This document shows, piece by piece, positions 1-9,534 of a DNA stretch of 64,000 bases (positions are counted from its first letter, which is position 1; every line of letters begins with the position of its first letter). Source of the DNA: Symbiodinium natans (taxonomy: Eukaryota > Sar > Dinophyceae > Suessiales > Symbiodiniaceae); the NCBI GenBank assembly GCA_905221605.1, contig CAJNDS010001491.1:722360-786359 (forward strand), in the 5' to 3' direction. A model generated the notes under the pieces. The model was not told the origin of the DNA. It did not search any database and was given only the letters and a program-made list of their open reading frames with translations. The position numbers and the translations under genes are program-made.

Positions 1-57
1 CCCCAGCAGATTTGTACTCAAGGGAGGTGCTTGGGTGGAGGGCTCTTGGCAGCAGCC

Positions 58-157
58 ATGGCTTTCCGCGGTCTCGCGCTTTTCTTGCTGGCCAGGGCGG
101 CTGCCGAGGCCTCTCCATTGCTCATTCATCGTCCTTCCTTTTTGGTAGCAAGTAGGT
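58..157 (+). CDS. Candidate first exon encoding a signal peptide
   Basis: An ATG in a good Kozak context (CAGCCATGG) opens M-A-F-R-G-L-A-L-F-L-L-A-R-A-A-A-E-A: a short basic start, a hydrophobic core and a small-residue cleavage region (AAAEA or ARA). The frame stays open until a TAG at 178-180 inside the telomere-type repeats, so the true exon end must be an upstream donor; candidates are the GC in GAGGCC (about 112) or the GTs near 147-156. I infer it is the first exon of the Cys/Trp-motif gene whose exons follow to 10,869, because a disulfide-rich product fits a secretory signal. The link is by position only, and the protein is not recognised. Confidence 0.4.
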
Positions 158-897
158 ACATGAACGGGTTTAGGGTTTAGGGTGTGGGGTTTCGGGTTTA
201 GGGTTTAGGGTTTCGGGTTTAGGGTGCTTGGAATCGGTTGAAGGGTTTCAGGGTTCTGGGTTGTAGAGCTTTAGTGTGTTTAGAGTCCAGGGTTCAGGGT
301 TTAGACCCTCAACCCTAAGCCCCAAACCCCTTCAACCCTAAACCCTACACCCCAAACCTTAGAGGTTTAGGGTTTAGGGTTTAGGGGTTAGGGTTTAGGG
401 TTTAGGGTTTAGGGTTCAGTGTCTAGGGATCAGGGCGAGAAGCGGAACTCTCGAACCAAGCCTCCTCCAAAGCATCTCGCCCCAAAGGAAGCCCCATATT
501 TCAGGGTCCTTAAGTAGTGTTTAGGATTTGGAGTTTAAGGCTTAGGGTCCTTAAGAAGTGTTTAGGGTTTGGAGGTTGAGCCTTCGGGTCCTTAAGACGT
601 GCTTAGGGTTTGGGGTTTAAGGCTTCGGGTCCTTAAGAAGTGTTCAGGGTTTATTGGGTTTATGGGATATAGTATACCCAAAACCCTGAAATGGACCCCC
701 AAATCCAAAAGCCTAGACCCTAAAAGTCCAAAACCCTAAGCCCCAAAATCCTAAACCCTGAGCCCCAAACCTGAACCCTGAACCCTGAACCCTGAGCCCT
801 AAACCCTAAACCCTAAACCCTAAACCCCAAACCCCAAACCCCTAAACCCTAAAGGGCCCCCAGGGGGCCCCCAAAATTTCCCAACACCATCCAACGC
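158..897. repeat. Interstitial telomere-type repeats, both orientations
   Basis: TTTAGGG runs (160-300, 360-420, 490-650) are followed by CCCTAAA-type runs (690-850), with TTTCGGG, CCCTGAA and CCCCAAA variants. The only non-repeat island is about 430-510, which can be read as a short Lys/Pro-rich open segment (E-K-R-N-S-R-T-K-P-P-P-K); I cannot confirm it as an exon. Confidence 0.9.
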
Positions 898-949
898 CCA
901 GGAGCAGGCGCTGGGAGAGCCCTGGCCGGAGTCGAGGCCGATCTTTTCT
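898..949 (+). CDS. Possible short exon ending at a GTAAGT donor
   Basis: Between CCCAG (acceptor-like) and GTAAGT (a perfect U1-complementary donor) lies a 52-base GC-rich segment, open in more than one frame, for example ending G-V-E-A-D-L-F. Its last bases recur at 1172-1198, again followed by GTAAGT. Product unknown. Confidence 0.25.
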
Positions 950-1198
950 GTAAGTTTAAGGTTTGGGGGTTTCGGGTTTAGGGTTTGGGGGTTTAGGGTT
1001 TAGGGTTTAGGGCTTGTGGGGTTTGGGGTTTAGGATTTGGGGGTTTGGGATTTGGGTGTTAAGGGTTTGGGGTCCCCCTTGAACCTGCCCCTTAAAGACC
1101 CTATAACCTGCCCTAGGCCCTATAGAACCTATAGACCCGGCAAAACCTATACTATAAACCCTATGAATCCCGTTGAGGCCAATCTTCTCTGTAAGTTT
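931..1198. repeat. 27-base sequence repeated at 931-957 and 1172-1198
   Basis: Both copies read GTYGAGGCCRATCTTYTCTG followed by TAAGTTT, differing at three positions, and both finish in a GTAAGT donor-like hexamer before running into TTTAGGG-type repeats. They may be a duplicated exon 3' end or two tails of one dispersed element. The DNA between holds TTTGGGG/TTTAGGG variants. Confidence 0.5.
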
Positions 1199-2110
1199 TT
1201 AGGGTTTCGGGTTTAAGGGTTTGGGGGTTAAGGGTTTGGGGTTTGGGGTCTAGAGTTTGGGGGGTTTGGGGTTTTTCGGGTTTTGGGATCTAGGGTTTGG
1301 GGTTTAGGGTGAGGGTCCTTATTGCTTTTCATCTTAGTTTCTCGGGGTAGACCCATTCGGGGAGAGAGTGGGGGTTGGGGCTTAGGGTTTAGGGTTTAGG
1401 GTTTAGGGTTTAGGGTTTAGGGTTTAGGGTTTAGGGTTTAGGGTTTAGGGCTTTGAGCTCTAGGTTTCAGGTTTACGGGGATTAGCTATCTAGGGCCCAG
1501 GGCCTCCAAACGCCCCTCAATGTCAAGCTTGAAGCCCCCAACTGAAAACCTGCGGAGAAATCCACCAAGAAGGCCTTTGGGCTTTAGGGTTTGGGGTTTA
1601 GGCTTAAGGGTTTAGGGTTGAGGCGTTAGGGTTTAGGGAGTTTAGGGTGAGGCCTCAAGCCTATACAATCCCCAAAAGCCATCTGAAATCGAAGCCCTAA
1701 GCCCCAAACCCTGCAGTCCCTTCCGGACCCTAAACCCTAAACCCTAAACCCTAAACCCTAAACCCTAAACCATAAACCCTAAACCCTAAACCCTAAACCC
1801 TAAGTTCTCCAGGTCCGGGCTCAAGGTGAAGGGCGCCACGCGGTACCCGAGCCTCGTCTTCCTTCAGCGGGTTCGGCTTTTGGGGTTGCAGGTTTCGGGT
1901 TTAGGGTTTAGGGTTATGTCGAGCATAGTCATGGCTGTTAGTGGTTTGTGGGTTGTAGAGCTGTAGCGTCTTTCTGTTTAGGGTTCTTTGATTTGTAAGG
2001 GGGTGGATGAGGGTTGAGGTGGTAAGGTTCCTAAACCTTTAGACCCTGAACCCTAAACCCTAAACCCTAAGCCCTAAGCCCTAAACCCTAAAAAGCATGA
2101 ACCCTAAACT
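1199..2110. repeat. Telomere-type arrays with small islands
   Basis: Clean TTTAGGG runs at about 1380-1450 and CCCTAAA runs at 1730-1800, mixed variants elsewhere. Islands at 1330-1375, 1490-1585 and 1805-1880 are non-repetitive; the last follows a CTCCAG acceptor-like site and reads S-G-L-K-V-K-G-A-T-R-Y-P-S-L-V-F-L-Q in one frame. No exon can be confirmed. Confidence 0.7.
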
Positions 2111-2243
2111 CTGAGAGCAGGAGCTGGTGCAGCACTATTCCGCCTGCCAGTCTGCAGCACGGCTTGGCTACGCACTGTCGGGTTCTCCGCTGTCTGCTTG
2201 GGAGGTCACGGGTAGTTCTACATGGGGCTCTAAGACAGGGGGT

Positions 2244-2362
2244 AACAGTAGTCATAAACATATATATATGTATATAACTATAACATCTATACAGAAATGT
2301 ATATATCTATCTGTGTGTATGTATGTATATATATATATACATATGTATATATATATATACTT
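2244..2362. repeat. AT/TATG microsatellite
   Basis: Alternating TA and TATG/TGTA steps, for example TATATATATATACATATG, in a window otherwise rich in G/C heptamers. The island just before it (2116-2235) is GC-rich and open in frame, and may be an exon. Confidence 0.9.
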
Positions 2363-2615
2363 AAACAACCTCAAGTAGGGTTCTTGAAGCCCTACTAACA
2401 GCTATCATGAATCGACAAGTAGGGCTTAGGGTTTGCGCTTTTGATGGTATCAGAGTGGTTTAGGCTGAACACCCCACACTTCCAACCATAAGGGAGTCAG
2501 ACCTTCATCTCTCAACTCCCAAGCCATAATGGCCTGAACTCCCCAAGATGCTCGACCGTGAGCCCCCGAACTCCCAAACCCTAAACTCTTCACCTTACGC
2601 CCTTCACCCAACCAG

Positions 2616-2690
2616 CTGAGGCAGTACGTGCCCGATTGCCGCGGCTATGGCGGCAATCAGATCAGCAATGGCCGTGTTGTCGCTTGGCCG
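2616..2690 (+). CDS. Possible diverged half-copy of the Cys/Trp motif
   Basis: After an ACCAG acceptor-like site the frame reads L-R-Q-Y-V-P-D-C-R-G-Y-G-G-N-Q-I-S-N-G. The core Q-Y-x-P-D-C-R-G matches the second half of the motif copies downstream (Q-Y-T-P-D-C-R-G-C), with the last Cys replaced by Tyr. The matching first half was not found with confidence; the island at 2121-2150 is a weak candidate. A G tract follows at 2737-2771. Confidence 0.3.
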
Positions 2691-2997
2691 CCTTTATGAC
2701 GTGATGGTTTTGCTGTTCTGTTAAGGTTTTCTAGGGGTGGGGAGGGCGGGGGGGGGGGGGCGCGGGGGGGGAGTTGTTTAGTAGGGATAGGTAGGATAAC
2801 AATAGTTCTGCCTATGGATGACCCTAGTTGATGCAGGTACAACCTTACTTCTACCATAGAGCTTAGAGCTTGTAGCAGTGTGATGAGGTGTGGCAAACCG
2901 AAATTTCCTAGGCCAATCCCTGGCATAAATCCCTAAACCCTAAACTTGGAGGTGGGCTCTACCATCATTTACTATGGGATTTGCGCTACCCACCGTG

Positions 2998-3625
2998 GGC
3001 CCTCCGTTACAGCTCCGTTACAGCACCTGCTACAGTTCCGTTACAGCTCCGTGGCATCTCCGCTACAGCTTCCATTAGAGCTCCGTTACAGCTCCGTTGC
3101 ACCTCCGTTACACCTCCATTACAGCTTCCGTTAGAATTCCGTTGCAGCTCCGTTACAGCTCCGATGCACCTCCGTTACAGCTCCGCTACAGCTCCGATGC
3201 ACCTCCGTTACAGCTCCGCTACAGCTCCGATGCACCTCCGTTACAGCTCCTTTACAGCTTCCGTTACAGCTCCGTTACAGCTCCGTTACAGCTTCCGTTA
3301 CAGCTTCCGTTACAGCTCCGTTACAGCTGCATTGCAGCTCCGATGCACCTCCGCTACAGCTCCGTTACAGCTTCCGTTACAGCTCAGTCATGCAGCTCCG
3401 TTACAACTCCTTTGCACCTCCATTACAGCTCTGCTACAGCTCCCGTTACAGCTCAGTTGTACAGCTCCATTACAGGTCCGTTATCACGCTGCTGCTTCTG
3501 CTATGGCTCCGTTACAGCATCGCTGCAGCCGGTAGCGCTCCGTTGCAGCCTTCCGATATGGCTCCGTTACAGCTCCGCGACTAATCCGTTACAGCTCCGC
3601 TCCTTTCCGTTACAGTTTCCGTTAC
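2998..3625. repeat. CTCCGTTACAG minisatellite
   Basis: About 55 degenerate tandem copies of an 11-base unit, CTCCGTTACAG, with variants GATGCACCTCC and TTCCGTTACAG. It is open in several plus-strand frames (Leu/Gln/Tyr/Ser-rich), which is what an 11-mer array without internal stops produces, so I treat it as DNA repeat, probably intronic. Each unit ends in CAG, so the array holds dozens of acceptor-like sites. Confidence 0.9.
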
Positions 3626-3679
3626 AAGCCCCGTTACCGGCGAGCATTTCTGTTATAGTAGAGGCCTGCAAATGATGGT

Positions 3680-3780
3680 AGAGCCCCGCCCCAACCTAAA
3701 CCCTAAACCCTAGACCCCAAACCCTAAACCCTAAACCCCAAACCCTAAACCCTAAACCCTAAAGTTTCACTTCCCCAAGC
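3680..3780. repeat. CCCTAAA array
   Basis: Roughly ten heptamers with CCCCAAA variants, ending next to the exon that carries motif copy A. Confidence 0.9.
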
Positions 3781-3793
3781 CCGAAAGCATCAG

Positions 3794-3905
3794 GTCGGAA
3801 TCCCCTGCGTCGATTGGTGCCGCTGGGTACCCGCGCATTCCTGGCAGTACACTCCCTCTTGCCACGGGTGCTCGGGGCAAGCAGGACCACCGCAAACCAC
3901 GGTTT
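3794..3905 (+). CDS. Exon with Cys/Trp motif copy A
   Basis: An acceptor-like ATCAG precedes an open frame V-G-I-P, then the motif at 3806-3871: C-V-D-W-C-R-W-V-P-A followed by H-S-W-Q-Y-T-P-S-C-H-G-C, then a Gly/Gln/Pro tail. All four Cys and all three Trp of the consensus are present. The exon lies between a CCCTAAA array and a TTTAGGG array that begins at about 3901. I do not recognise the motif from a named family; paired Cys with aromatic residues suggests a small disulfide-stabilised extracellular unit. Confidence 0.55.
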
Positions 3906-4436
3906 AGGGTTTAGGGTTTAGGGTTTAGGGTTTAGGGTTTGGGGTTTGGGGTTTGGGGTTTGGGGTTTAGGCCCCAAAGCCCCAAGCCCCGAATCCCAAA
4001 CCTTGAAAGCTCAACCCGCCACCCGGGCAGGGTTTAGGGTTTAGGGTCCAGGCTCTGTGGTTGAATATTTTTCCCCCCTTGCCCCCCTCCCCCCCCTCCC
4101 CCCACACAACAAGGAAAAGAAACCCGAATAGGATTTCGGTCGGGTTTGGGTTAGGGACGATATAACTGCTTCCTCCTAGACCCCGAGACCCCAAACCTCT
4201 CAAGCCCCATCGCCTAAAGCCCCTCAAGGATTTAGCGTAGTAGGGTTCAGGGTACTAAAACTCCTATGAGCCAAAGCAAAACCCTAAATCCTCATTGTTG
4301 GGGTTTTGGGGTTTCTACGCGTTGCGGAGAATTTTCTAGGATGAAAAGGTTTAGGACGTAACCCGAAACCCTAAACCCTAAACCGCCTCAACCCTAAACC
4401 GCCTCAACCCTAAACCCTCAGGGTCTGATCAGGACC
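3906..4436. repeat. TTTAGGG/TTTGGGG array and degenerate repeats
   Basis: TTTAGGG then TTTGGGG units to about 3970, then mixed repeats, C tracts (4074-4104), and CCCTAAA units with AACCGCCTC variants at 4368-4425. No gene seen. Confidence 0.85.
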
Positions 4437-4439
4437 TCT

Positions 4440-5000
4440 TCCGAGACCTCCGGTCCAAACGATAGCCTGTGCCAACTGGTGCCAGTGGGCTCCTTGGAGA
4501 CTCGAAACACCCTAAACCCTAAACCCTAAAACCTAAACCCTAAACCCTAAACCCTCAACCCTAAACCCTAAACCCTAAACCCTAAACCCTAAACCCTAAA
4601 CCGTAAACCCTAAACCCTAAACCCTAAACCCTAAACCCTAAATCCTAGACTTTCAGATCTGAAGCCTGAACTTCTTTAGACATCGGAGTTTGAGTTGAAC
4701 CTTCTCGGGACCTTAAGCTGAAGACACACCCTTTCACGGAGACTGGTAGGTAGCCTTTAAAGCTTTTTTTGGTTAAATAGAATCCTACTAAAACTAGAGG
4801 AAAACTAGAGGGTTAACCGTTTTCTTGGCTAGGGTATTCAGCAAATAAGTTTAGGGTTTAGGGTTTAGGGTTTGGGGTTTAGGGTTTAGGGTTTAGGGCA
4901 AGCAAAGGTTCCCGGCAACTCCTGGCAGTACACCCCAGACTGCCGGGGCTGTTCCTCCCGGCCGGTGGGGGGAGCGTCAGGAGGACCGGGTGCCGGCAGT
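4440..5000 (+). CDS. Motif copy B split by a telomere-repeat intron
   Basis: The first half of the motif, C-A-N-W-C-Q-W, ends at 4488. The second half, V-P-G-N-S-W-Q-Y-T-P-D-C-R-G-C, begins at 4908 after AGCAAAG. The inferred intron 4489-4907 starts GCTCC and ends AAAG, a GC-AG intron of the sort known in dinoflagellates, and holds a long CCCTAAA array plus a TTTAGGG array. Splicing restores the same codon phase as the unsplit copy C, which is the main evidence that these are real exons. A Ser/Gly/Pro-rich stretch follows the motif. Confidence 0.5.
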
Positions 5001-5740
5001 CCAGTCCAGGGTTCAGGGTTCAGGGTTTAGGGTTAGGGTTTAGGGTTTAGGGTTTGGGGTTTAGGGTTCAGGGTTTAGGATTCATGGTTCAGGGTTTAGG
5101 GTTTTAGGGCTTCAGGATTTTGGGGCTTAGCGTAGTTTAGGATCTTAGGCCTTTAGTAGGGTGTTTAGGGCTCCGGGGTTTTAGGGTCTTCAGCTGCAGT
5201 TGATTGGGTTTAGGGCTTTGGGGCTTCAGGTTATTTTGTTTCATGTCATTTTGCTTTACTTTATTTCGTTTTACTTAGTGTTTTTGTTGATTTTATATAC
5301 ATTTTTTACCTTTCTAGTACCTAGTACATAGGGTCGTAGCATTTGAAGTGTATATGGTGGAGGGGGGGGGGAGAGCCCCCTAAACCCCATAAACCCCATA
5401 AACCCCCAAACCCCGCAAACCCCCGAAACACCCTACTAAGCCCCCTAAGCCCCCTAAACCCTAAACCCCCTAAACCCCCTAAACCCTCTAAACCCCCTAA
5501 ACCCCCTAAACCCCCTAAACCCCCTAAACCCTAAACCACCAAATCAATCCCAGTCTGTCTGAAGGGAGAGGATTCAGGGTTGAAAGCCGTAGCCCTAGAG
5601 ACCCGAACCCCTACACCCCATGTAAAACCCTGAAGCCTAAACCCAAAACCCTAAAGCCTAACCCCCCAAAAACCCGAAAAAGAAACACCAACAAAAACCC
5701 CCAAAACCCTCAAAAACCCGAAGATGCCCCTAAGACAGAG
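5001..5740. repeat. TTTAGGG variants and a CCCCCTAAA array
   Basis: Degenerate TTTAGGG/TTCAGGG to 5150, a T-rich unique stretch at 5220-5340, then a 9-mer array (CCCCCTAAA, 5362-5535) that is open as a Pro/Lys/Pro repeat but has no other coding character. Confidence 0.85.
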
Positions 5741-5850
5741 GACCAAGCGGGACGCGGCCTTACGTGTGTGCCAACTGGTGCCAGTGGGTTCCAGGCAACT
5801 CCTGGCAGAGCACCCCTGACTGCCGAGGCGGCGTGTCGGGTTTGGGGGTG
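5741..5850 (+). CDS. Exon with Cys/Trp motif copy C
   Basis: The motif lies at 5767-5832: C-A-N-W-C-Q-W-V-P-G, then N-S-W-Q-S-T-P-D-C-R-G-G. It matches copy B almost residue for residue, with Tyr replaced by Ser and the final Cys by Gly. It is contiguous here although copy B is split by an intron at W|V, so either the intron was inserted into copy B after duplication or it was lost here. The frame runs on into TTTGGGGGTG repeats, so the donor lies near 5835-5850. Confidence 0.55.
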
Positions 5851-6956
5851 AAAAGCTGGGTTTAGGGCTTAGGGTTCAGGGTTTAGGGTTTAGGGTTTGG
5901 GGTTTAGGGTTTAGGGTTTAGGGTTTGGGGTTTAGGGTTTAGGGTCTAGGTTTGTTCAGCCCCTTAACAACGTGGAGCTGTTTCGGGGTTCTTCAGGTCA
6001 GCCTCCATGGCTTCACGGCCCGCAGCCCAGCCCTGGGCTGAAAAAACACTCCTGGACCCTAAACCCTGAACCCTGAACCCTAAACCCTAAACCCTAAACC
6101 CTAAACCCTAAACCCTGGACCCTGAACCCTAAAGAACCCTAAAGAAGGACAATGGTGTCTTTGCTAAAAGCCTCAAACCCGCAGCCCCGAAAGCCCCCAC
6201 CCCCCCTAAACCCCCTAAACCCCCTAAACCCCCTATAAACCCCCTATAAACCCCCTAAACCCCTAACCCCCTAAACCCCCTAAACCCCCCCCAAATCCCC
6301 CCCCTGAGCTCCTCTGAGCCCTGCACGAACCCAAAAGGCTGCTCGGGAAATGGAGCGCAGCGCCCGATTCAAACTCCCGCGGCTCCCCTCGGCTGTGAGC
6401 CTTGGTGGGGCCCCGCAGTTTAGGGTTCAGGGTTGAGGGTTAGGGTTTAGGGTTTAGGGTTTTAGGGTTTGGGGTTTAGGGTAGTTCAGGGTTTTAAGGG
6501 GAATGTGGGACTTGTAGTTTTTCGGGGGCATAGGACTACGAGGGTTTACTGGCAAATTAGCGGAAATGTGGGGCTTACAGGCTTTGCAGTTTTGGTTTCA
6601 AGGTTCTCGATCAAGCCGGTGTTCCCTAGCCCTAACACCCTTAGAAAACCCTAAAAAACCTTATAAAACCCTGAAACCCCTCAAGCCCCTAAACCCAACA
6701 CAACCCTAAAGCCCCTCAAACCCCCAAGGCCCTAAACCCTAAATCCTACACCCTAAACCCTAAGTCCCCGAACCCGCCTAAGCCCCCTAAGCCCTCGAAG
6801 CCTCCTCAGCCCCCTAAGCCCCCGCCCCCTAAGCCCCCGAACCCCCTAAGCCCCCCCCTAAGCCCCCTAAGCCCCTAAGCCCCCCCAAAACCCCCTAATC
6901 GCAAACCCCCTAAGCTCCCTAAGCTCCCAAGCCCCGAATCAGAGAGTTCCCGGAAG
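5851..6956. repeat. Heptamer, octamer and nonamer arrays
   Basis: TTTAGGG at 5870-5950, CCCTAAA at 6058-6135, CCCCCTAAA/CCCCTATAAA at 6195-6300, TTTAGGG at 6418-6490, and a degenerate CCCCCTAAG block at 6770-6935. The islands at 5955-6050 and 6305-6415 are non-repetitive and GC-rich; I see no supported exon in them. Confidence 0.85.
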
Positions 6957-7015
6957 GTGCGGTTGGGTCCCGCGCCCATCCTGGCAGTACACCCATGGGT
7001 GCCACAGCTGCGTAG
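6957..7015 (+). CDS. Exon with Cys/Trp motif copy D (N-terminal part missing)
   Basis: After CGGAAG the frame reads C-G-W-V-P-R-P-S-W-Q-Y-T-H-G-C-H-S-C (6958-7011). It starts at the second Cys of the consensus, so the C-x2-W half must come from an upstream exon or has been lost. The position just after AAG|G resembles the split in copy B, though one step further upstream in the motif. Confidence 0.45.
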
Positions 7016-7575
7016 AGTCGTTGTTTTTTTGGGGGGTGTTAGGGTTCAGGGCTTACTGTAGGGCTTAGGGTTTACGGGTTCAGGGTGTAGGGGTTGAGGG
7101 GTTTAGGGTTGAGGGGTTTAGGGGCTGAGGGGTTTCGGGTTTGGGGGTTGGGGGTTTAGTTTTAGTTTTAGTTTATTTTGTTATTATTATTTTTTTTTCT
7201 TTTGGGGGGGGGGGGGGGGGGGGGGGGGGCGAAGGGGAATTTCAGGGTTGTGGGTTTGGGGTTTGGGGCTTTCGGGGGGTTGTCGGGGTTTTGGGACAGA
7301 CCCTGAAACCCGAAGCCCAAAAGCCCTCCAACAACCTGTTCCTGGGCTCCATGCGCGTAAGGCAATTGAGGGTTGACGGTTGAGGGTTGAGGGGTGAGGG
7401 CTAGGTTTAGGGTTTAGGGTTGAGGGTTTAGGGTTTAGGGTTTAGGTCTTAGGGTTTAAGGTGTAGGGCTTGACGAAAACCTCAACCCCAAACCTTTCTG
7501 AGGGCTTCGGGATTGACAAGCAGGTGCGGCGGTTGCTCCACGGACGGCACCTCTGATCCAAGCGACACGGCTGCT
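7016..7575. repeat. G-rich degenerate repeats with a 25-base G tract
   Basis: TTTAGGG/TTGAGGG variants, a T-rich run (7180-7200), a poly-G run interrupted once near 7230, and further TTTAGGG variants to 7475. No coding evidence. Confidence 0.85.
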
Positions 7576-7576
7576 G

Positions 7577-7620
7577 GATGCGCCAACTGGTGCGGCTGGG
7601 TGCCGGAAAATTCTTGGGAG
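7577..7620 (+). CDS. Motif copy E, first half only
   Basis: 7579-7617 reads C-A-N-W-C-G-W-V-P-E-N-S-W, exactly the first 13 residues of the consensus. The next codons (E-R-P-G-stop) do not continue it. Either a donor lies at about 7618 and the Q-Y-x3-C half is downstream, or this is a truncated copy. It starts with the same GGATG context as copy F. Confidence 0.45.
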
Positions 7621-7639
7621 CGGCCTGGCTGACATAGCA

Positions 7640-8440
7640 GCTGGCCCTAAACCCTGAACCCTAGTGTTTATAAACCCTAAACCCTAAACCCTAAACCCTA
7701 AACCCTAAGCCCTAAACCCTAAACCCTAAACCCTAAACCCGATATGTCGGTTCGGGCTTTAGGGTCGCGGGTTTCGGAAGGATTGGCCCAAGACCCTCAA
7801 CTGGGTTCTTGACCGACGAGGGCTGTTGGATCTCAGCCACACAGAGCATAGTGTTTAGGGTGTATATTATGGGGTTTAGGGTGTATAGGGTATAGGGTAT
7901 AGGGTTTAGGGTTTAGGGTTTAGGGTGTATGGGGTTTAGGGTTTAGGGTTCAGGCCTGGGCGCCTGAAGTGTTGATCATTCGGTTCACTTGGGCCCGGAC
8001 ACCACGCCTATCTGTACTGTGAAAGTGGAAGGCCTAGCATGTCTGCCCATTAACCCCGAACCCTACCTACCTGAACCCTAAACCCTAAACCCTAAACCCT
8101 AAACCCTAAACCCTACACCCTAAACCCTAAACCCTAAACCCTAAACCCTAAACCCTTAACCCTAAACCCTAAACCCTAAACCCTAAACCCCAAACCCTAA
8201 ACCCTAAACCCCCACTCCCTTAAGCCCGTAAGATCCTGACCTCCAGCCGGTGGTGATGATGCCCTTCAACCTGTCAAAGCCCAAGTTCGGGGCTCAGGTT
8301 CTTTTTTTTTTTGTGGGGTGGTGGGGGTGGTGGGGGGGTGGGGGGGGGTTGGATGGGTTTGAGTTTAACCTGAACACCTTAAACCCCTGCAATTCCTAAA
8401 CCTGCAAGGTCTAGGCCCCAAGCCCTACGCAACGAACCCC
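7640..8440. repeat. CCCTAAA arrays and TTTAGGG/TATAGGG variants
   Basis: CCCTAAA at 7670-7740 and 8070-8215 (about 20 units), TTTAGGG with GTATAGGG variants at 7850-7950, T and G tracts at 8302-8350. No gene seen. Confidence 0.9.
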
Positions 8441-8941
8441 GAAGCTCTCAGCAAGGTTGACGCCCATGTGCAAGCGCTGCGCCACGCGTCAGCCTGAGAT
8501 TGCCCCTGCCCCTGACAACGGGACGCTGGCGAACCAAGCCGCCAGGCATGCAGCTGTAGGCTACAGCGGTTTGGGGTTGAGGGGTCTAGGGGTTTGCAGC
8601 TTAGAGGTCAGGGGCTTTAAGGGCTTAGGGGTGTGGGGGTTTAGAGGTCTAGGCTAGGGGTCTAGGGTTCAAGGGTAGTGGGTGGAAATTGGGGTTGTTG
8701 GGGTAGGGCCGGTACTGTTCCCGTTGCATAGGGCAGTGAGAGAAGACGAAGCGGCTCAGCACTCACTCAACGCTCAACCCTACACCCCAACACCGGAACA
8801 CTCTGAACCCTACACCTTGAAACCCCTAAGCCCTAAACCCGCCACTTCTCTCACACCTCTGTCGGGTAGGCGAGCGCTCAGGAGATCACGCAGGCACACC
8901 CCAGAGATCTTTCTCACCTGGATTAAGGTCAATATCCTTTT
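8441..8941 (+). other. Non-repetitive island, possible exon, then variants
   Basis: 8457-8560 is open and contains C-K-R-C close to an ATG, followed by Ala/Pro-rich codons, then TTTAGGG-type variants to 8670 and a mixed stretch. Weak coding signal only. Confidence 0.25.
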
Positions 8942-9055
8942 CTAGGACCGGGAGTGGGCCCTTTTTTCTCCTTTTTGTAGGGTTGGGGTTCCCTTATAAT
9001 CCCCTTAGAACCAAAAAGGGTGCACTTTTTATTCCTAGGTTATTCCCGGGTCTAG
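8942..9055. mobile_element. Small fold-back element, family CTAGGACC, copy 1
   Basis: It begins CTAGGACCGGGAGTGGGCCC and ends CCTAGGTTATTCCCGGGTCTAG, so its ends are imperfect inverted repeats. A conserved centre has CCCTTAGAACCAAAAAGGG. Related copies lie at 26,917-27,030 and 56,378-56,483, all about 106-114 bases, the size of a MITE. No coding capacity. A fourth, partial left end may lie near 22,106. Confidence 0.7.
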
Positions 9056-9344
9056 TTTTAGTTTGAACATACGCTCTTCCTGGCCAAGTCATGCGCCTCG
9101 GAGACATTCCAAGTCCCTGCTGTTACACTTTCTACAAAGTGGAAACAGTTCCGGACAGGCACTGAAGGCCCAAATGAAGGAGCTCAGCAAGGGGCCGTGG
9201 GACAGGGGGTAGTAGCCCTAAACCCCTAAACCCTAAACCCCCCTAAACCCCCTGAACCCTAAAACCCAAGATCGAGAAGCTCCCGGAAGATGAGGAAGAA
9301 GGCGGCAAGGCGCACGCGGGCATGTTGCCCCCTCACAGCCGAAG
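9056..9344. other. Unique stretch with one exon-like island
   Basis: 9056-9200 is unique sequence without an evident gene. 9270-9340, after CCCAAG, is open as K-I-E-K-L-P-E-D-E-E-E-G-G-K-A-H-A-G-M and may be an exon of the surrounding gene. Confidence 0.3.
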
Positions 9345-9460
9345 GTGGCCTTGGGTTGGGCATGTCTTCGGTTTAGGGTTAGGGTTTAGGGTTTAGGGTT
9401 TAGGGTTTAGGGTTGAGGGTTTAGGGTATCGCGTTCAGCTGACCAGTGCTGCGCCCTAAG
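9345..9460. repeat. Site with TTTAGGG array that is absent from a paralogous site
   Basis: The left flank 9345-9369 ends GGGCATGTCTTC; about 59 bases of TTTAGGG units follow; the right flank resumes at GCGTTCAGCTGACC. At 18,450-18,508 the same two flanks are joined with only a short ACACAACT between. So this array is an insertion, or the other locus lost it precisely. Confidence 0.65.
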
Positions 9461-9534
9461 CAGTAAAACAAGTGGAGGGAGTCTGCCGGTCGTTGGCTCA
9501 CTCCGTGTCCCGTTTTCGCCTGCGGAAGGCCATG

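Noticed and set aside
2946-3675. Three overlapping Leu/Gln/Tyr-rich frames
   Set aside because: An 11-base tandem unit without stops; overlapping frames all look alike, so none has coding support.
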